Below are positions 19,538 to 29,548 of a stretch of DNA of 64,000 bases, piece after piece. The stretch covers positions 186,001-250,000 of the forward strand of contig JAUKTV010000014.1 of assembly GCA_030549205.1 (NCBI GenBank), written 5' to 3'. Source of the stretch: Apiosordaria backusii. Taxonomy: Eukaryota > Ascomycota > Sordariomycetes > Sordariales > Lasiosphaeriaceae. The notes below the pieces were generated by a model. It was not told where the DNA came from. It saw only the letters and a list, made by a program, of their open reading frames with translations, and made no database searches. How positions within the stretch are numbered: position 1 is the first letter of the stretch; each line of letters opens with the position of its first letter. A program made the position numbers and the translations under genes.

Positions 19538-20179
19538 CTGTCTAACCGCGTGAAGAAACGGAATCGAACGAGTACTGACCGTCGCCGCGACCAGGCGCGC
19601 TTCCTCGAACAGTTCGGCCTCATAATGCCTGAGTGCTCATTCTGCAAGGAGAATAATCTCCAGTGCGTGGCCTCCCCTCAACACGATCGGTGCCTCCCGT
19701 GCGTGAACTCGAGCCGTTCCCACTGTGACGTTCATGGCGTAGACCGTGAGTCCTCCTCCCGGATCTTCTGCTCTCTTGCTGATTTTGTAGTTCGTCCTCT
19801 TATCAGGGAGAAAGAACGTCTGGACGCCGAAAAGCAGGCTACCCTGAGCAAACTCCTCCGTCTGGAGCGCCAGTCGCGCGCTCTCGAGGCCAGAGCCCTA
19901 GCCGCTTTTCGTCGTGAGTCCCGTCTCCTCGAGGAGGAAGAGAGAGAATCTTCCCAACAGTCCGTGAACCCCCAAGGTTCGTCGGCGGCAAACGCCTCCG
20001 CCGCCTCGCCTCCTACTACTGTCCCTTCTTCCGATTTCTCCTTCCTGGATTCCTCCTTAGGCCCTGACTGGTCCTCCGACTTCCCGCTGGATCCTGGTCT
20101 TGGTGGTCCTTCATTTTTGGTCGATCAGGGTGTCGCTGATGGAACTCCCTCAGCTTCTCAGGGCAGTGGAGGTAGCTAG
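19538..20179 (+). CDS. Antisense Zn(II)2Cys6-type cysteine cluster / coiled-coil protein of gypsy-2 (spliced)
   Basis: This is the homologue of the gypsy-1 and gypsy-3 antisense genes. Exons are 19538-19745 and 19791-20179. The codon aligned with the start ATG of the others is CTG here (19538-19540, then SNRVKKR). The gene therefore starts either at this near-cognate codon (198 aa) or at the conserved Met at 19625 just before the cluster. Cysteines from 19634 to 19726 are spaced CX2CX6CX8CX2CX7C. A Leu/Glu/Arg heptad region (KERLDAEKQATLSKLLRLE) and a Ser/Asp-rich tail with PDWSSDF follow. The 45-bp intron is divisible by three, so the unspliced frame is also open. The last 164 bp overlap the antisense of pol. 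Function is inferred only from the cluster. Confidence 0.62.
   Translation: MSNRVKKRNRTSTDRRRDQARFLEQFGLIMPECSFCKENNLQCVASPQHDRCLPCVNSSRSHCDVHGVDRESSSRIFCSLADFVVRPLIREKERLDAEKQATLSKLLRLERQSRALEARALAAFRRESRLLEEEERESSQQSVNPQGSSAANASAASPPTTVPSSDFSFLDSSLGPDWSSDFPLDPGLGGPSFLVDQGVADGTPSASQGSGGS
19746..19790 (+). other. Intron (45 bp) in gypsy-2 antisense gene
   Basis: It has a GTGAGT donor, a TTGCTGATTT branch-like stretch and a GTAG end. Phase 1, a few codons after the last cluster cysteine, at the same place as in gypsy-1 and gypsy-3. It does not break the frame, so retention would add 15 residues. Confidence 0.65.
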
Positions 20180-23100
20180 CTGGTTCCCATGAATTGTCTT
20201 CCGGTCCATAGTCTAGCCATTTGACAAGGTACTCCAACCGTCTTTTATTGATGCGTGAATCCAGTACCTCCTCCACGTCGTACTCCTCCTCCTCGTCCTC
20301 GGCTTCAACTTGATCGTCCGCCTTGGTGGCTCGTGGCGCTGGTTCCAGGAGCGAGATGTGGAAAGTGCTTGACCGTAACCGCATGGTGCCTGGCAGTTTG
20401 AGCCTGAACGCTGTTTCCGATATTCTTTCTTCGATCGTAAAAGGTCCCACCCTCCTGTGGTCCAGCTTCTTACTTGGTCGTTTTGTGCGTAAATTTCGTG
20501 TCGAAAGAAACACTTTATCTCCCCTCTTCAAGCGAGGTCCCTCGAGCCGTTTGACGTTGTAGTACTTGCGCATGCGTTCCCGAACGAACTCGAGTTCTTC
20601 TCTGAGTTTGGCGTGCAGCATGTGTAGCTTCCCTGCTTTTGCTGCCGCCCTAGGCACTCTTGCCTCTGGTCCTTGTCGTAGGTCCGCCTCGAAACCGTAG
20701 TTCGCGAAGAATGGTGTGACTTTTGTCGTTTCCGTGGGTGCCGTATTGTACGCGAGTTGAGCCGCTGGCAAGAGTTCAACCCAGTTGTCTTGTTCGAAAT
20801 TGATGTAGTTCCGAAGGTATTGTTCAACAATCTGGTTGAGTCTCTCCGTCTGGCCGTCCGTCTGCGGGTGGTATGCTGACGACGCCTTGCTCTTCACTCC
20901 CACTTGCTCCATTAGAGCTTTCCAAAACTTCGACACGAACTTGGTATCGCGATCCGTGATGAATTCCCTGGGCCATGTGTGTGTCGCCGTAACGTTCCGA
21001 AACACTACATCCGCCAATTGTTCTGCCGTCCAAGTCTCCCTGTAGGGCAGGAAGTATGCCCATTTGGTGAGCCTGTCAACGACTGTGAGGATGCTGTCGT
21101 ACTTGACGCCTGTGACCGTGTCCTTGGAATGTGGTAGCTTAGTGATAAAGTCCATCGTCACTGAGCTCCACGGTTGTTCTGCCACTGGCAATGGTTCCAA
21201 GAATCCGTAAGGCTTGTGTCTTTCTGCCTTCGTCCTCCGGCAGAGGTCACATTCTCGCAGCGTTTGCTCAACATCCTTCCTCAATCCGGGCCAATTGAAG
21301 TGTTGTTTGGTCTTCTCTGTTGTCTTGGCCACTCCCATGTGTCCACCGAGCTTCGACTCGTGGATCTCCCGAATCAATGCCTTCCGCTGTTCTGGTTCGA
21401 CGTAAGCTCGATTGTGATACCAGAGTCGGTAATTGTCGTCCTTCTGGACCCCCAAAGATTCCAGTTCAGCCCATCGTTCCTGCTCGTCACTGCCGATGTT
21501 GCTCTGATACTTGTTGGCTGTTGATTCTTCTCGGTACACCGCGCAACACTCAGCCCACTGCTGGAGCGGGTGCCTTAGTGTGCCTTCTGCTGTTTCTTGC
21601 AGCAGTGGTGGTGACTCTTCCGCCACTTTTTCCTCGTGGTGGTCCGCCCTTCTGCTTAGAGCGTCCGCTCTTGCATTCTCGGACCCCTTTTTGTAATGAA
21701 TCTGAAAGTTGAACTCAGACAGGAATTCTGACCACCTGCCTTGCCTGGCGTTGAGGACCTTGGTAGTAGTGAAATACTTCAAGTTTTTGTGATCCGTGTA
21801 GACCTGGACCTCGTAGTTGGTTCCGCTGAGGTATGGTCTCCACTCCTCGAAAGCCTCGATGATGGCAAGCAGCTCTTTGTCGTGGATAGGGTAGTTCTTG
21901 CGTGGTCCCTCCAGCTTCTTCGAAAAGAATGCTACTGGATGCAACTTCCCGTCTTGGTCTCGTTGTCCTAGCTGTCCTCCGATGGCGTAGTCGGAAGCGT
22001 CTGTCTCAACCTCGAAAGGTCGTCCTGGATCTGGAAGCTTGAGCACTGGGTCCGCCGTAATGGCGTCTTTGATGGCTTGAAAAGCCTCTTCCTGTTCTTC
22101 CTTCCATTTGAACTCGGCGTCCTTCTTGGTTAGGTCGTTCAATGGTTTTGCAATGGCGCCGTAGTTCCGTATGAACATTCGATAGAAATTGGTGAACCCC
22201 AGAAACTCTCGAATCCTCGTTTTTAGTTGTTCGGGTGTTTCTCCCTGTGGTCTCGGCCAGTTCTTGACTGCCGCGATCTTCCCTGGTTCCATTCGCACTT
22301 CTCCTGGCGAGATCAGATATCCGAGATAGACCGTCTCCTGCACATGGAACTCGCTCTTGTCCTTGTTGACCGATAGTCCTGCTCCATGTAGCGCGTCCAA
22401 AATTTCCTTGACGTGCTGTTTGTGTTCTTCCAGAGTGCGGGAGTAGATAAGAACGTCGTCGAGATAACAAACTGCTGTTTTGTCGAGATACTTGCGAATC
22501 GTGTGATCAACGAGGGCCTGGAAAGTCGCTGGTGCATTTGTGAGCCCGAACGGCATGACGAGATACTCGAAATGCCCGTAAGGTGTGCGAAAAGCCGTCT
22601 TCCATTCGTCTCCCTCCTTGATTCGTATGTGCGCGTACCCGACTGGCATATCAAGTCTGGTGAACCATTGTGCCCCTGACAGTTGACTTCGCAGCCGCGA
22701 AATCAGCGGTAGTGGGTAACCGTTCTTCACCGTCTCCTGATTCAGCTGTCGATAATCCACACACAGTCGTGGACTCCCATCCTTCTTCGGCACGAAGAAA
22801 ACAGGATATCCAGCTGGCGATGTGGATGGTCTGATGTGTCCTCTCTTGATGTTTTCGTCCAAATACTTTCGTAACTCCTCACTCTGTTTGTCGTTGGTGT
22901 GGTAGACCTGAAAAAGCTTGAGCTTTGCTCCTTCCTTGAGCTTGATCTCATGGTCCCATGGTCCCCTCTCTGGTAGACCCTGAAGGTGTTTTGCCGTGAA
23001 CACTGGATGCCCCTGATATTCCGGCGGTACCTCCTTTTTCTCGCTTTTCTTCAAATTGTTGTAATAAGCGTATTTGTCCTTCATTGCTGCCGCAATTTCC

Positions 23101-23708
23101 ACCAACGCAACTGTTCCTACCAACCCTACTTCTTCGATCTTGCCGCCTTGGTCAATTGAGTACACCAATATTTCCCGTGTCTCTTGCGGTGGTGCCGTGG
23201 AGGGTGCTTGTCTTGCACTCTGCTCCTGCCGTGCTCCTGATCTCCCATCGTTGGTCGGGTACTCCCGATATATCCTCGGTCGTAGGTGGCCACCGTCCTT
23301 CCAATCGATGTCTGGGTTGTAGTCCTCGTGCCATGGCTGCCCTAGAATCATGTCCTTTTCTGGCCCCATGTCCACGATGTCGAAAATCACTGTCGTAGTT
23401 TTTCCTGACACTGTGATGTCCAGTGGCAACGTCTCTCTGGTTACCAACTGTGTAGGGAAGGGTCCCTTCATGATGACCTCTTCCTCCTTCTTTCTCCATG
23501 GAACCCGGGCTTGTTGCACAAACCTTGGTGAAATCAAGTCCGCTTCTGCTCCACTGTCCACGAGTGCTTGCGTTTGGAAACCCTTCCAACGCGCTGCTAC
23601 TCGCAATCTTTTGTCTTTCATGCCCCTCTTCTGTACAGCAGCGACCTCGCTGATGTGTAGCTCGTGGTCCCTTAGAGGTTTGCGGCCTCCGCGAAAGGCC
23701 GTGGCCCT
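20016..23708 (-). CDS. pol: Gypsy-2 Pol (protease-RT-RNase H-integrase-chromodomain), expressed by -1 frameshift
   Basis: This is open from the shift point to the stop at 20016. It has the same domain series as gypsy-1: LVDSGAEADL protease, YLDDVLIYS RT, TDASDYAIGGQ RNase H, integrase with HHCC and DDE, and a chromodomain (YDVEEVLDSR, YLVKWLDYG, NSWEPASYL). The RNase H linker has the normal KKGSENARADALSRR. The chromodomain and tail are the part that differs most from the other two elements, while the RT-integrase core is nearly the same. The tail overlaps the antisense gene by 164 bp. All motifs look functional. Confidence 0.94.
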   Translation of the reverse strand, partial: RATAFRGGRKPLRDHELHISEVAAVQKRGMKDKRLRVAARWKGFQTQALVDSGAEADLISPRFVQQARVPWRKKEEEVIMKGPFPTQLVTRETLPLDITVSGKTTTVIFDIVDMGPEKDMILGQPWHEDYNPDIDWKDGGHLRPRIYREYPTNDGRSGARQEQSARQAPSTAPPQETREILVYSIDQGGKIEEVGLVGTVALVEIAAAMKDKYAYYNNLKKSEKKEVPPEYQGHPVFTAKHLQGLPERGPWDHEIKLKEGAKLKLFQVYHTNDKQSEELRKYLDENIKRGHIRPSTSPAGYPVFFVPKKDGSPRLCVDYRQLNQETVKNGYPLPLISRLRSQLSGAQWFTRLDMPVGYAHIRIKEGDEWKTAFRTPYGHFEYLVMPFGLTNAPATFQALVDHTIRKYLDKTAVCYLDDVLIYSRTLEEHKQHVKEILDALHGAGLSVNKDKSEFHVQETVYLGYLISPGEVRMEPGKIAAVKNWPRPQGETPEQLKTRIREFLGFTNFYRMFIRNYGAIAKPLNDLTKKDAEFKWKEEQEEAFQAIKDAITADPVLKLPDPGRPFEVETDASDYAIGGQLGQRDQDGKLHPVAFFSKKLEGPRKNYPIHDKELLAIIEAFEEWRPYLSGTNYEVQVYTDHKNLKYFTTTKVLNARQGRWSEFLSEFNFQIHYKKGSENARADALSRRADHHEEKVAEESPPLLQETAEGTLRHPLQQWAECCAVYREESTANKYQSNIGSDEQERWAELESLGVQKDDNYRLWYHNRAYVEPEQRKALIREIHESKLGGHMGVAKTTEKTKQHFNWPGLRKDVEQTLRECDLCRRTKAERHKPYGFLEPLPVAEQPWSSVTMDFITKLPHSKDTVTGVKYDSILTVVDRLTKWAYFLPYRETWTAEQLADVVFRNVTATHTWPREFITDRDTKFVSKFWKALMEQVGVKSKASSAYHPQTDGQTERLNQIVEQYLRNYINFEQDNWVELLPAAQLAYNTAPTETTKVTPFFANYGFEADLRQGPEARVPRAAAKAGKLHMLHAKLREELEFVRERMRKYYNVKRLEGPRLKRGDKVFLSTRNLRTKRPSKKLDHRRVGPFTIEERISETAFRLKLPGTMRLRSSTFHISLLEPAPRATKADDQVEAEDEEEEYDVEEVLDSRINKRRLEYLVKWLDYGPEDNSWEPASYLHCPEKLREFHQRHPDRPKMKDHQDQDPAGSRRTSQGLRRNPGRRNRKKGQ

Positions 23709-25849
23709 TTTCCCGACTGTTGTTGAGCCTCCAGAGCGTCCTCCTTCGCCGAACTGTCCAGCAGCTCGAAACCGGCTAACCATCGTCGTTGGGCTTCCTT
23801 CCACTTCTTGTTCCTGGCACTTTTCTGCGTCTTTTTCTTGCTGCGTGCCTTATATCCTTTGGGGCTGGCCTCGTGGTGCTTTCGGGCCTTTGCTCGTAGA
23901 TGGAAAGCGCAATCGGCACTCTTACACCACGTCAAACCATATTCCTTCTCGTTGGCGGTGTTCTCTCCCCAGCCTGTCACCCACTCGAGGCAGCACCTTG
24001 CGTACCTGGGCGTGACCTGTATGACCTGGAGTTCCTCCAGCTTGACTGGGTCCCCCTGTTTCCACAGGAAATAATCGTTTAACTCCTCGTCCGGCGCTCC
24101 CCATCTTGCGAGAGTCCTTGACACCGGTACCGGTTGGTCTGTCTGGGTGACCTCCCTGATCGGCCAGTGCCCGTTGAGGGTCTTTGACTGGTAGTGTTCC
24201 ACGCATCCATGAGCGATGCACTGGAACCATGGCACTCTCCTGTGTTCCGGGTGTCGTGGATGAACTTGTGGTGTGTCTCCTTCGCACGGAGTATACCACC
24301 CACACTCCGGAACCTCTCCTGGCGTCAGCGCGAGTCCGGTGCTGGCTACTGGTCGTGATGCCCAAAACTCATCCCAGACCTCCTCATCCTTGTTGAGTAG
24401 TGCAAACTCTTTGCCGAACTCTTCTTCTGGAACGATCCAACGCTCGTTGCCCTGCCACAGCTGCGCGAGCGGTTGGTTGTTGGCCATAGTTTGCGCCACC
24501 TTATTTTCGATATCGCGGTAGCGTTGTTCAATCGCTTCTCGCTGGTTCCGAAGTTCTGCCAACTCTTCCTCGAGCCTCTGAACTCGCTCCTCGGCCTGCC
24601 TCAGGGCCTCCCCCGTGTCCAGACTCGAGAGGGCGGTCGTGACGAAAACCTGCCTTAGTCTCCGCAAGGTTTCCTCAGAGGGTCCTGGAGCCGTGTTTTC
24701 TTCTAGCCTGGTGGCTCCCCTGGTCGGCAGTTCTTGTCCCACAACACGGTCTTCTCCTTCAGAGTCGACTGTTAATTCTCCTTCCTGAGTCTCATGCTCG
24801 TAGTCGCTGTCGGTGTAGTCGTCCGCTGAGTCCAGGAATCCATCGTTGCCGTACTCAATGCTTGAGATCTCAACAACCCGCGTTGTCTTCGCAACTGCCG
24901 CCGCCTCCTTTTCCTTCCAGCTGAGCTGCTTGGGTGCCCGACAGTCTCTCTTGAAATGTCCCATCTTCCCGCAGTTGAAGCACTTGACATCGTTTTTCCC
25001 CTTGAACCGTTTCTGGACCGCGTCCACCTCCATAGGTCCCGCGTGAGTAGTTCCTGAAACGTGAGTCCCATAAGGCCTTCTCTTCCTCTTGTCATTGGGG
25101 CGGTAGGGTCCCTGCACGCGTGCGCCCTTGCGCTCCTTGCGGCGCTGATACTGCCGATCGTCGATGCGGACCGCCATCGCGATGTACTCGTCGATAGTCT
25201 CCGGCCGTTCCTGTTGGTACAGCTCATCCTTGACTTCTTCCTTAAGCCCGTTGTAGAACAACTGCATCAACCCTTCGTCGTTGATCTCGCTGCGGAGTGC
25301 ATCAGTCCTGAACACCGCAGCGTAGTCGGCAGCAGACCTGGTCTGCTTCAGGTTGGCCAGCCGTTCCTGGGCACGCCTGCCTTCATCGTACTCTCCAAAC
25401 ACCTCTTTGATCTTCTCCTCGAAACCCTTGTACGATTTGAAACACTTCTTGGTGACATCCTCCCTCTCGTCGTGCAGGTTGTCGAAATAGTCTCCCAGAA
25501 TCGGCTCGAACCAGGTGAGTGCCTTGTCCTTGAGCCTGGACGCAGCGTACACCACCTTGGACTCTTCGTCCGGGAAACGAGAAGGGTAGTACCGAAAATA
25601 TGCCTTGAGCTGAATCAAAAATCCTCCCAGTTCTCCTTTGGCACCTCCATAGCGGTCGGGTGCCTCGAGCTTGGCACGCTCTCCTTCCTTACGCAAGGTG
25701 CCAATCTCCTGGTGGAGCATGGCGTTCTCCTGCGTGAGGGTATCATGGGAGAGGCGTGACTTATCCTCAAGTTCCTGGATGCGGGCGAGGAGTTGGTCGA
25801 TGGTGGGTTGAGTCAAGGCTCCTCCCTTGGTGTCGGTGTTTCCGGCCAT
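23672..25849 (-). CDS. gag: Gypsy-2 Gag
   Basis: This 725-aa Gag starts MAGNTDTKGG at 25849. It has a coiled coil (QLLARIQELEDK), a capsid region (GGFLIQLKAYFRYYPSRFPDE), and the CCHC knuckle CFNCGKMGHFKRDC at about 24942-24983. A long acidic C-terminal half follows with a second coiled coil (RQAEERVQRLEEELAELRNQ) and the HPRHPEHRRVPWFQC Cys/His motif. Its first half is almost the same as gypsy-3, and its middle is almost the same as gypsy-1, a mosaic pattern. The end overlaps pol by 37 bp. Confidence 0.94.
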   Translation of the reverse strand: MAGNTDTKGGALTQPTIDQLLARIQELEDKSRLSHDTLTQENAMLHQEIGTLRKEGERAKLEAPDRYGGAKGELGGFLIQLKAYFRYYPSRFPDEESKVVYAASRLKDKALTWFEPILGDYFDNLHDEREDVTKKCFKSYKGFEEKIKEVFGEYDEGRRAQERLANLKQTRSAADYAAVFRTDALRSEINDEGLMQLFYNGLKEEVKDELYQQERPETIDEYIAMAVRIDDRQYQRRKERKGARVQGPYRPNDKRKRRPYGTHVSGTTHAGPMEVDAVQKRFKGKNDVKCFNCGKMGHFKRDCRAPKQLSWKEKEAAAVAKTTRVVEISSIEYGNDGFLDSADDYTDSDYEHETQEGELTVDSEGEDRVVGQELPTRGATRLEENTAPGPSEETLRRLRQVFVTTALSSLDTGEALRQAEERVQRLEEELAELRNQREAIEQRYRDIENKVAQTMANNQPLAQLWQGNERWIVPEEEFGKEFALLNKDEEVWDEFWASRPVASTGLALTPGEVPECGWYTPCEGDTPQVHPRHPEHRRVPWFQCIAHGCVEHYQSKTLNGHWPIREVTQTDQPVPVSRTLARWGAPDEELNDYFLWKQGDPVKLEELQVIQVTPRYARCCLEWVTGWGENTANEKEYGLTWCKSADCAFHLRAKARKHHEASPKGYKARSKKKTQKSARNKKWKEAQRRWLAGFELLDSSAKEDALEAQQQSGKGPRPFAEAANL
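23683..23714 (-). promoter_or_regulatory. Gypsy-2 -1 ribosomal frameshift signal
   Basis: The slippery GGGAAAA is at 23708-23714 on the minus strand, phased G GGA AAA in gag. A 6-base spacer and the CGGCC/GGCCG stem follow. It is conserved with gypsy-1 and gypsy-3. Confidence 0.75.
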
Positions 25850-25865
25850 GGCGCTGGCTTGGTGC

Positions 25866-25904
25866 CTTCAACTTATCCGTGACAGAGTTGAAGTGAGTAT
25901 GCAA
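25866..25904 (-). promoter_or_regulatory. Gypsy-2 leader: candidate self-priming site and hairpin
   Basis: The sense strand has TTGCATACT (25896-25904) two bases from the 5' LTR. It is the complement of AGTATGCAA in the LTR (26046-26054), about 34 bp downstream of TATATATA (26088-26095). The CTTCAACT/AGTTGAAG hairpin is at 25866-25893. Confidence 0.5.
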
Positions 25905-25906
25905 CG

Positions 25907-26348
25907 TGTGACGAACCCCTGATCAGAACCTCTGAAAGGGATACTCGGTTGAAAGGCAACTTCTGACAATTGGTCCGGTGCAGCTAAACAGTGCACAACA
26001 AGATGTCTCAATGTAAACACAAGGTACCGTGAATACAAGCTGTGATTGCATACTGCGGAACTATCTTCAAGCTATCTAGTTCCTCCGTATATATAGTCTT
26101 CTTGTCACCCGAGTGCTCGTCGTGCTATGCCCTCGATCACCCCTAGCACTTTGCATCCTGCGATGTGCTCGTCGTGCTATGCCCTCGATCACCCCGAGCA
26201 CTTTGCCTCCTGCAACATGCTCGTGTGTCTTGGCACCCTAGCACTTCTAGTCCGCTCCCACTGGTTGCTTCCTAGCTCCTAATGATTGGCTCGGGACGTC
26301 CCCGCGTCCCACATACTGTACGACCTGCCGCTGGTTTAACTTGTGACA
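25907..26348 (-). repeat. Gypsy-2 5' LTR (442 bp)
   Basis: This is the promoter LTR on the minus strand, apparently identical to 18980-19421. It has TATATATA at 26088-26095, the R-U5 block from 25907 to about 26095, and the U3 with the 52-bp repeats beyond. Target duplication AAAAG follows at 26349-26353. Confidence 0.95.
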
Positions 26349-26353
26349 AAAAG

Positions 26354-26820
26354 CCTTAAAGAATAAACTTTATTTTATATAGTATAGTACTGTAATTACT
26401 AGTAGTAATAGTAGTTAAAAAGGTCGCTTTACCTTCTTACTTTTTTACTTACCTTTAGGATTTACAGAACTACCTACCTAACTATAGTTAAAGTAGAAGG
26501 CTATTTTTAGCTTTTATAAGCTTATAGTTTACAGGCCTTTAATACCTTATTAAGCCTAATTTTTACATACTTTACAGTATAATAAATTTAATAGCAGATA
26601 CAAATTTAAACCTTATAGGCCTCTGGAAAACTTAATAAGGTAAAGTAAGCTTAATATTTACTTTATAACCCTACCTTAATAGGTAGGCTTTAAAATCAGT
26701 AATTTTATAGCCTACTTATAGTATAGTCTACAATAGTCTAAGCTATTATTTATAGAAGGCTTTAAGCTTAAGCTTATAAGCCTATAATTTAATTAAGTAT
26801 CTTCTAGGCTTATAATCTAT
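26354..26820 (-). pseudogene. Copia A leader / 5' internal remnant
   Basis: This decayed sequence lies between gypsy-2 and the copia A 5' LTR. Next to the LTR the sense strand reads GATTATAAGCCTAG. That fits a GGTTATGAGCCC primer site, complementary to the anticodon arm of initiator Met tRNA, after RIP-type G-to-A and C-to-T changes. Confidence 0.55.
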
Positions 26821-27651
26821 TAGAATAGATATAGCTAATTATAAGCTTAAGAGCTTTGTAATTAATGCCTATATACTAGCTTATAGTATAGCGGAAGTCT
26901 TATATATAATACCTATAGCTTAATGCTAAGGTATTAGAATACAGTACCTTATAGGTATTGTAAGATAGAAATATAGTAAGTAAATAATTATATTATAGTG
27001 CTAACCTTTTATAAATCTACTGTAATAATCTCTATAGTAGGGTTTGTACTTAACCTTTACTATATACTTACCGACTAATATATAGTGCTTTATATACTTT
27101 AATAGGCAGATAGGCTAAAGTACAGCTTAGTTAACCCTAAGGTTTACCAAGCCCTATAAACTATTTACTAAGCCCTCTATAGCTTCCGACCTATAGGGCC
27201 TACAGGCCTATAATTTAGTATAGTAATAATATACCTACTTAACTATAGGCCTACTAATTTTTGGCCGATTTGGCCAGCCTAGTGGTTGGCTACAGGTCTT
27301 ACAGGTAGTTAAGTTAGTGTAGTTTACAGCTTTCTAAAAATCGACTTACAGCTATATAAAAGGGCCGCAAAACCAAGTACCTTTAACCTAAAGTACAGGT
27401 TAACGTAGGGTTAGGGTTAGGCCACTTATACTGCCTATAGTAGTAGGCCTTAGTAGCCTGAATATAAAATTATAGGCAGTTTGGCCTACTGGTTAGCGGG
27501 ATGTAGGCTTTTGAATAGCCTTGCAATAAAGTAAGGTGCCGGGCAAGTGCCGGGTAGCTGACGGGTAGGCTTTCCAACTTAAGCTTTTACTACGTAGTAT
27601 AATAGCAGCCACCTACTGTAAACTTAGGCCTTACAGGGACCTAGTTTAACA
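26821..27651 (-). repeat. Copia A 5' LTR (831 bp)
   Basis: This is the partner of 5336-6166. It ends CTAGTTTAACA, followed by the ATTAT duplication. The telomere-like TAGGGTTAGGGTTAGG is at 27406-27421. Many differences from its partner are transitions. Confidence 0.88.
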
Positions 27652-29548
27652 ATTATAAATATACTAACGATATATATAGAGATTAGCGATAATTTTAAAA
27701 CTAAAATTATTAAAGGATATAAGCTTAATTGTAAATATTTTAAGATCTTAGACTATATTAAAGTAAGGAAAGCCTTAATTAAGGTTAAAAAAGGAGCTTT
27801 GCCGATATTTAAAGCGATGCTATTTAAATTAAAAGACAGATTACTTTATTATAGATAATAATATACTTTAAGTAAATATCCTTTTTATAGTTATTTATAA
27901 TATAAATATAGCCTATATAGAAATAATTAGACATTCTCTTTTTAAACTTATTTATAGATTTAAGCCTAACTTAATTACAGATCTTATCTTTAATTTAAAA
28001 AAGTAATATAATATAGAGGCTATAAGAATATTATATTGATTAAAGGTAAAGACTATAATAGTTTATATAGTAGTAGCTGCTAAAATTAAATATAACAGTA
28101 AGTAAATACTTACTTAATTTAAAGTCAGTAATTAAATATACCTTAAACTTTACTATAGATATACTTTCTTTAATAAACTACCGTATAAATATTCCTAATA
28201 AAGAATAAGCCTATTTTAAATTATAAAAGTTAAAAGACCTCTAGCCTATATACTTAAATTCCTACTTACTTAAGGTATATATTTAATAGTACCTATTGCT
28301 TAGCTTATTAAAGTATCTATTAATAAGGATCTTTATTATAGGACGCTACTATTAATTAGAAAAGTTATTAAGTTAGTAAATAAAAAAGAGAATAAATATA
28401 AGGTTAAGAAGATATTATAAAGAAAGATTATATTAAAGAAAGGTAAAAAAGTAATAGAATATTTAATTAAGTAAAAGGACTGAAGAAATTAGTAAAATTA
28501 ATAGTATAAGAACGCAGTTTTAATAAAAAATGCATTAAAGCTAGTACTAAAGTATAAAAAGAAGTATTTAATCGAAAAGAAGAAGTATAAAAAGAAGGGA
28601 ATAAGATTTAAATTAAAAGAGAGAATATTAAAAAAGGTAAATAAGGTCCTCTCTTTATTATTAAAACCTTTTAAAAGGAAGTTTAAAAAACTTAAAAAGA
28701 CAATACTTAATAAGCTAAAGCTTAAAGTACTTAAAAGAAGAAGGGGCTGTTTAAAGAAAAACCTATTATTAAAAACTGAAAATAATTAATAGTAAAGACT
28801 GAAGTTATTAGAAAATTTAATAAATTAAAAAGTTATTACAACTTTCTTATTTAATTTATAGTACTATTTAGTAGAACTTTTCCTATTATTTAACTACTTA
28901 CCAATTAATTTATAATTTTTAAATTTTTCTCTAATATAATACTTTCTTTTCCTTTAAATCTTATACTTATAACCGACCTTATTATCCTTATCTTCTTACC
29001 TTTTAATTATTATATATTATATTAATCTTACAATATTGAAAAAGCCACCTTTTAATAATCTTACTATCCTTACTTTCTTACCTTTATTAATTGCATATTA
29101 TTTTAATTATATATTAATAAGCTATTCCTCTATAATCTCTTTATCCTTATTCTTATACTTCGATAGTATAAAGATAGCTATAGTAAAGAGTATAAAAACA
29201 ATTAAAATATAGTTATTAATATTTATACTATCCTTTTTATAAAGCATTAAAAAGAAAGGAAAAGATAGATAGTTTAAAAAGATAATAAAGGCAATTTTAA
29301 AGGTCACTTTTATTATATATTATAAAAGGAAGATATAATAACTAGACTAACTTAATAATTAGAATATATTATTTATTATTAAAAATTTTATATATAAAGA
29401 GTTAAAATATAAATATCTTAAAGGCAATAAACTATACTTAGCTTTAAAGTATTTAATATAAAGAGATATTTTAAATGGCCTAAAAGACTTTATTATTTAA
29501 AAAGGTACTGGTAAGTTGAAATTACTATAAACTTATATAACTAAAGTT
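27652..29548 (+). pseudogene. AT-rich decayed sequence, probably continuation of the 1-5335 Ty3 element
   Basis: Because copia A is inserted at 5335/27652, the sequence here was once joined to the RNase H remnant ending near 5300. An integrase and 3' end are therefore expected. No integrase motif can be read with confidence, and the short AT-rich ORF near 29122-29307 is not convincing. The right edge is the 14-bp duplication of the dispersed repeat (29535-29548). Confidence 0.35.

Larger units (their letters stand above)
18980..26348 (-). mobile_element. Gypsy-2: intact-looking chromoviral Ty3/gypsy retrotransposon
   Basis: This 7369-bp element lies on the minus strand, with 442-bp LTRs (18980-19421, 25907-26348) that look identical, and target duplication AAAAG (18975-18979, 26349-26353). 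Gag, pol, frameshift signal, self-priming leader, polypurine tract and antisense gene are arranged as in gypsy-1. The RNase H linker is intact here. The antisense gene has lost the upstream ATG. The insertion site falls in the same 14 bp of the copia family that received the dispersed repeat in copia B. Confidence 0.95.
5336..27651 (-). mobile_element. Copia A: RIP-decayed Ty1/copia retrotransposon, interrupted by two gypsy elements
   Basis: Two 831-bp LTRs (5336-6166 and 26821-27651) in the same orientation are flanked by a 5-bp duplication ATTAT (5331-5335, 27652-27656). The sense strand is minus: a purine run (AGAGAAGAGA when read on the minus strand) lies just inside the left LTR and is the expected polypurine tract of a 3' LTR. 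The internal part is split into 6167-9468, 16805-18979 and 26354-26820 by gypsy-1 and gypsy-2. It is the same family as copia B at 39280-55177, which is in the opposite orientation. All coding sequence is destroyed by stops. LTR ends are TGTTAAA...TTCCA on the sense strand, with G-to-A or C-to-T changes between copies. Confidence 0.88.

Noticed and set aside
9469..26348. Gypsy-1 and gypsy-2 as one duplicated block, because both have 6927 bp between LTR starts
   Set aside because: LTR lengths (404, 442), internal lengths (6523, 6485), U3s, gag halves and target duplications all differ; the equal distance is coincidence.
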